Of a DNA stretch of 64,000 bases, positions 63,262-64,000 are shown in pieces; the stretch's first letter is position 1, and the number at the start of each line of letters is the position of its first letter. The DNA comes from Lysinibacillus sphaericus (GTDB lineage Bacteria; Bacillota; Bacilli; Bacillales_A; Planococcaceae). The DNA lies in the NCBI RefSeq assembly GCF_006864135.1, contig NZ_SADV01000013.1:1-64000 (forward strand), written 5' to 3'. The translations under genes and the position numbers were made by a program. A model generated the notes under the pieces. That model was not told the DNA's origin, ran no database searches, and saw only the letters and a list, made by a program, of their open reading frames with translations.

Positions 63262-64000
63262 TTATTTAACTTTTAACCATTTTTCTTCTAGCTCTTTAAT
63301 TTTGCCTTCAGCAGCTAATTCTTTTAATGCTTTGTTAATTTTATCTTTAAGATCGCTACCTTTTTGAACAGCGATTGCTTTGAAGTCTTCAGGTTGCTCT
63401 TTAACAAGGAACGCCTCAAGTTTATCATTCGTATCAAGATAACCTTTTGCAACACCACTTTCTACAATCCCAGCATCTAAACGTTTAGACATCATGTCTT
63501 GAATAATTTCAGGAATTCGTGTACGTCCTTCAACTGTTGCATCTACTTCTTTAGCAATTTTGTTGCCTAATTTTTCTTGGATAGAAGCGTTTTGAACACC
63601 GATTTTTTTACCAGCTAAATCAACTTCTTTTTTAATTCCACTATCCTTTTTCACGATAAACACTTGCTCTGTTTGATTGTATTTCTCAGAGAAATCTACA
63701 ACTTTTTCACGTTCTTTATCAGGAGACATACCAGAAATAACAACATCCACTTTACCTGCTTGTAGAGCTGGTACTAGACTATTGAAGTCAATATCTTGAA
63801 CTTGCATTTCTGCACCAATCTTGTCACCAACTAATTTAATTAAATCAATATCAAAACCAATAATGTCTTCACCTTTTGCAGCGTCAACATACTCAAATGG
63901 TGCATAATCAGATGAAGTACCTACTTTTAATACTTGCTTTTCTTCTGTGTCTTCGCTTGCATTTGATTTTTTATCGCTTACCTTATCATCTTTTGCGCCA
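63262..64000 (-). CDS. Polar amino acid ABC transporter substrate-binding lipoprotein (5' end outside window)
   Basis: At least 246 residues of a SBP_bac_3 type binding protein. In the window it starts GAKDDKVSDKKSNASEDTEE and continues VLKVGTSSDYAPFEYVDAAK, GFDIDLIKLVGDKIG, VDVVISGMSPDKEREKVVDF and KDSGIKKEVDLAGKKIGVQN. The last base seen fits a TGT codon before GGC, in agreement with a lipobox Cys just outside the edge. The signal peptide is not visible. An internal ATG at 63807 is not the start. First gene of the operon. Confidence 0.95.
   Translation of the reverse strand, partial: GAKDDKVSDKKSNASEDTEEKQVLKVGTSSDYAPFEYVDAAKGEDIIGFDIDLIKLVGDKIGAEMQVQDIDFNSLVPALQAGKVDVVISGMSPDKEREKVVDFSEKYNQTEQVFIVKKDSGIKKEVDLAGKKIGVQNASIQEKLGNKIAKEVDATVEGRTRIPEIIQDMMSKRLDAGIVESGVAKGYLDTNDKLEAFLVKEQPEDFKAIAVQKGSDLKDKINKALKELAAEGKIKELEEKWLKVK

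Overview
The window looks like a chromosomal segment of a low-GC Gram-positive endospore former close to Lysinibacillus (sphaericus/fusiformis type). The first 75 bases are the 5' end of a 16S rRNA gene on the minus strand with a typical Bacillaceae leader. Most genes have strong AGGAGG-type ribosome binding sites and often start with GTG or TTG. There is a three-SLH-domain surface protein, a THI-box-controlled thiC, and a set of interspersed GC-richer repeats I associate with Lysinibacillus. The genus is an inference from gene content; no search was run.

Layout. 1-560: start of an rRNA operon reading off the left edge, with two tandem promoters. 0.56-4.2 kb: SLC13-type permease, NadD-like adenylyltransferase with a coupled small gene, and gene debris. 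4.1-11.8 kb: histidine-utilisation operon hutH-yjiH-like-hutU-hutI with a divergent YesN/AraC-type regulator. 12-16 kb: catalase with a PerR-like box, and thiC behind a TPP riboswitch. 16.5-21.9 kb: AEC permease, a repeat-rich secreted protein, a broken hepT, and another secreted protein. 22.2-27 kb: iron block, with feoA and a feoB split into two genes behind a Fur-like box, then an AraC regulator with its own Fur-like box and an MFS permease. 27.5-34.2 kb: 1463-aa SLH protein and a membrane diguanylate cyclase. 34.6-43.5 kb: CAP-domain protein, CoA-transferase family III enzyme, an unknown 508-aa protein, HPP membrane protein, acetamidase/formamidase, a doubly broken YvbH-like gene, and an XRE regulator. 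43.9-49 kb: two-component system convergent with a BceAB/YxdLM-type ABC transporter plus YxeA. 49.2-54.2 kb: glutathione peroxidase, CoA-disulfide-reductase-like enzyme, VanZ-RDD protein, a small acidic protein, and the AlaX editing enzyme. 54.5-59.2 kb: Tat-exported gluconate-dehydrogenase-like pair with its own tatA-tatC, and a metallophosphoesterase. 60-61.7 kb: secreted zinc protease with a partner protein, and a lipoprotein. 61.8-64 kb: polar amino acid ABC transporter whose binding protein runs off the right edge.

The most unusual layer is the repeats. A palindromic element (family A, GTTGATT...AATCAAC ends) occurs about nine times. A 36/37-bp unit (family B) occurs singly, as a triplet nested in a family A copy, and as an 11-copy tandem array. 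A larger composite (family C), with an AATTATGCC/GGCATAATT end, brackets the tatA-tatC-phosphoesterase segment as inverted copies. There are also a 126-bp array carrying terminator-like hairpins, two unrelated loci with exact 21-bp-period TTATCG repeats, and two clusters of perfect DnaA boxes away from any origin gene. No prophage, insertion sequence with a transposase, tRNA or CRISPR array was seen. Several genes are decaying or possibly phase-variable: hepT, the yvbH-like gene, a remnant at 3940-4134, and the protease with a T8 tract in its signal peptide.
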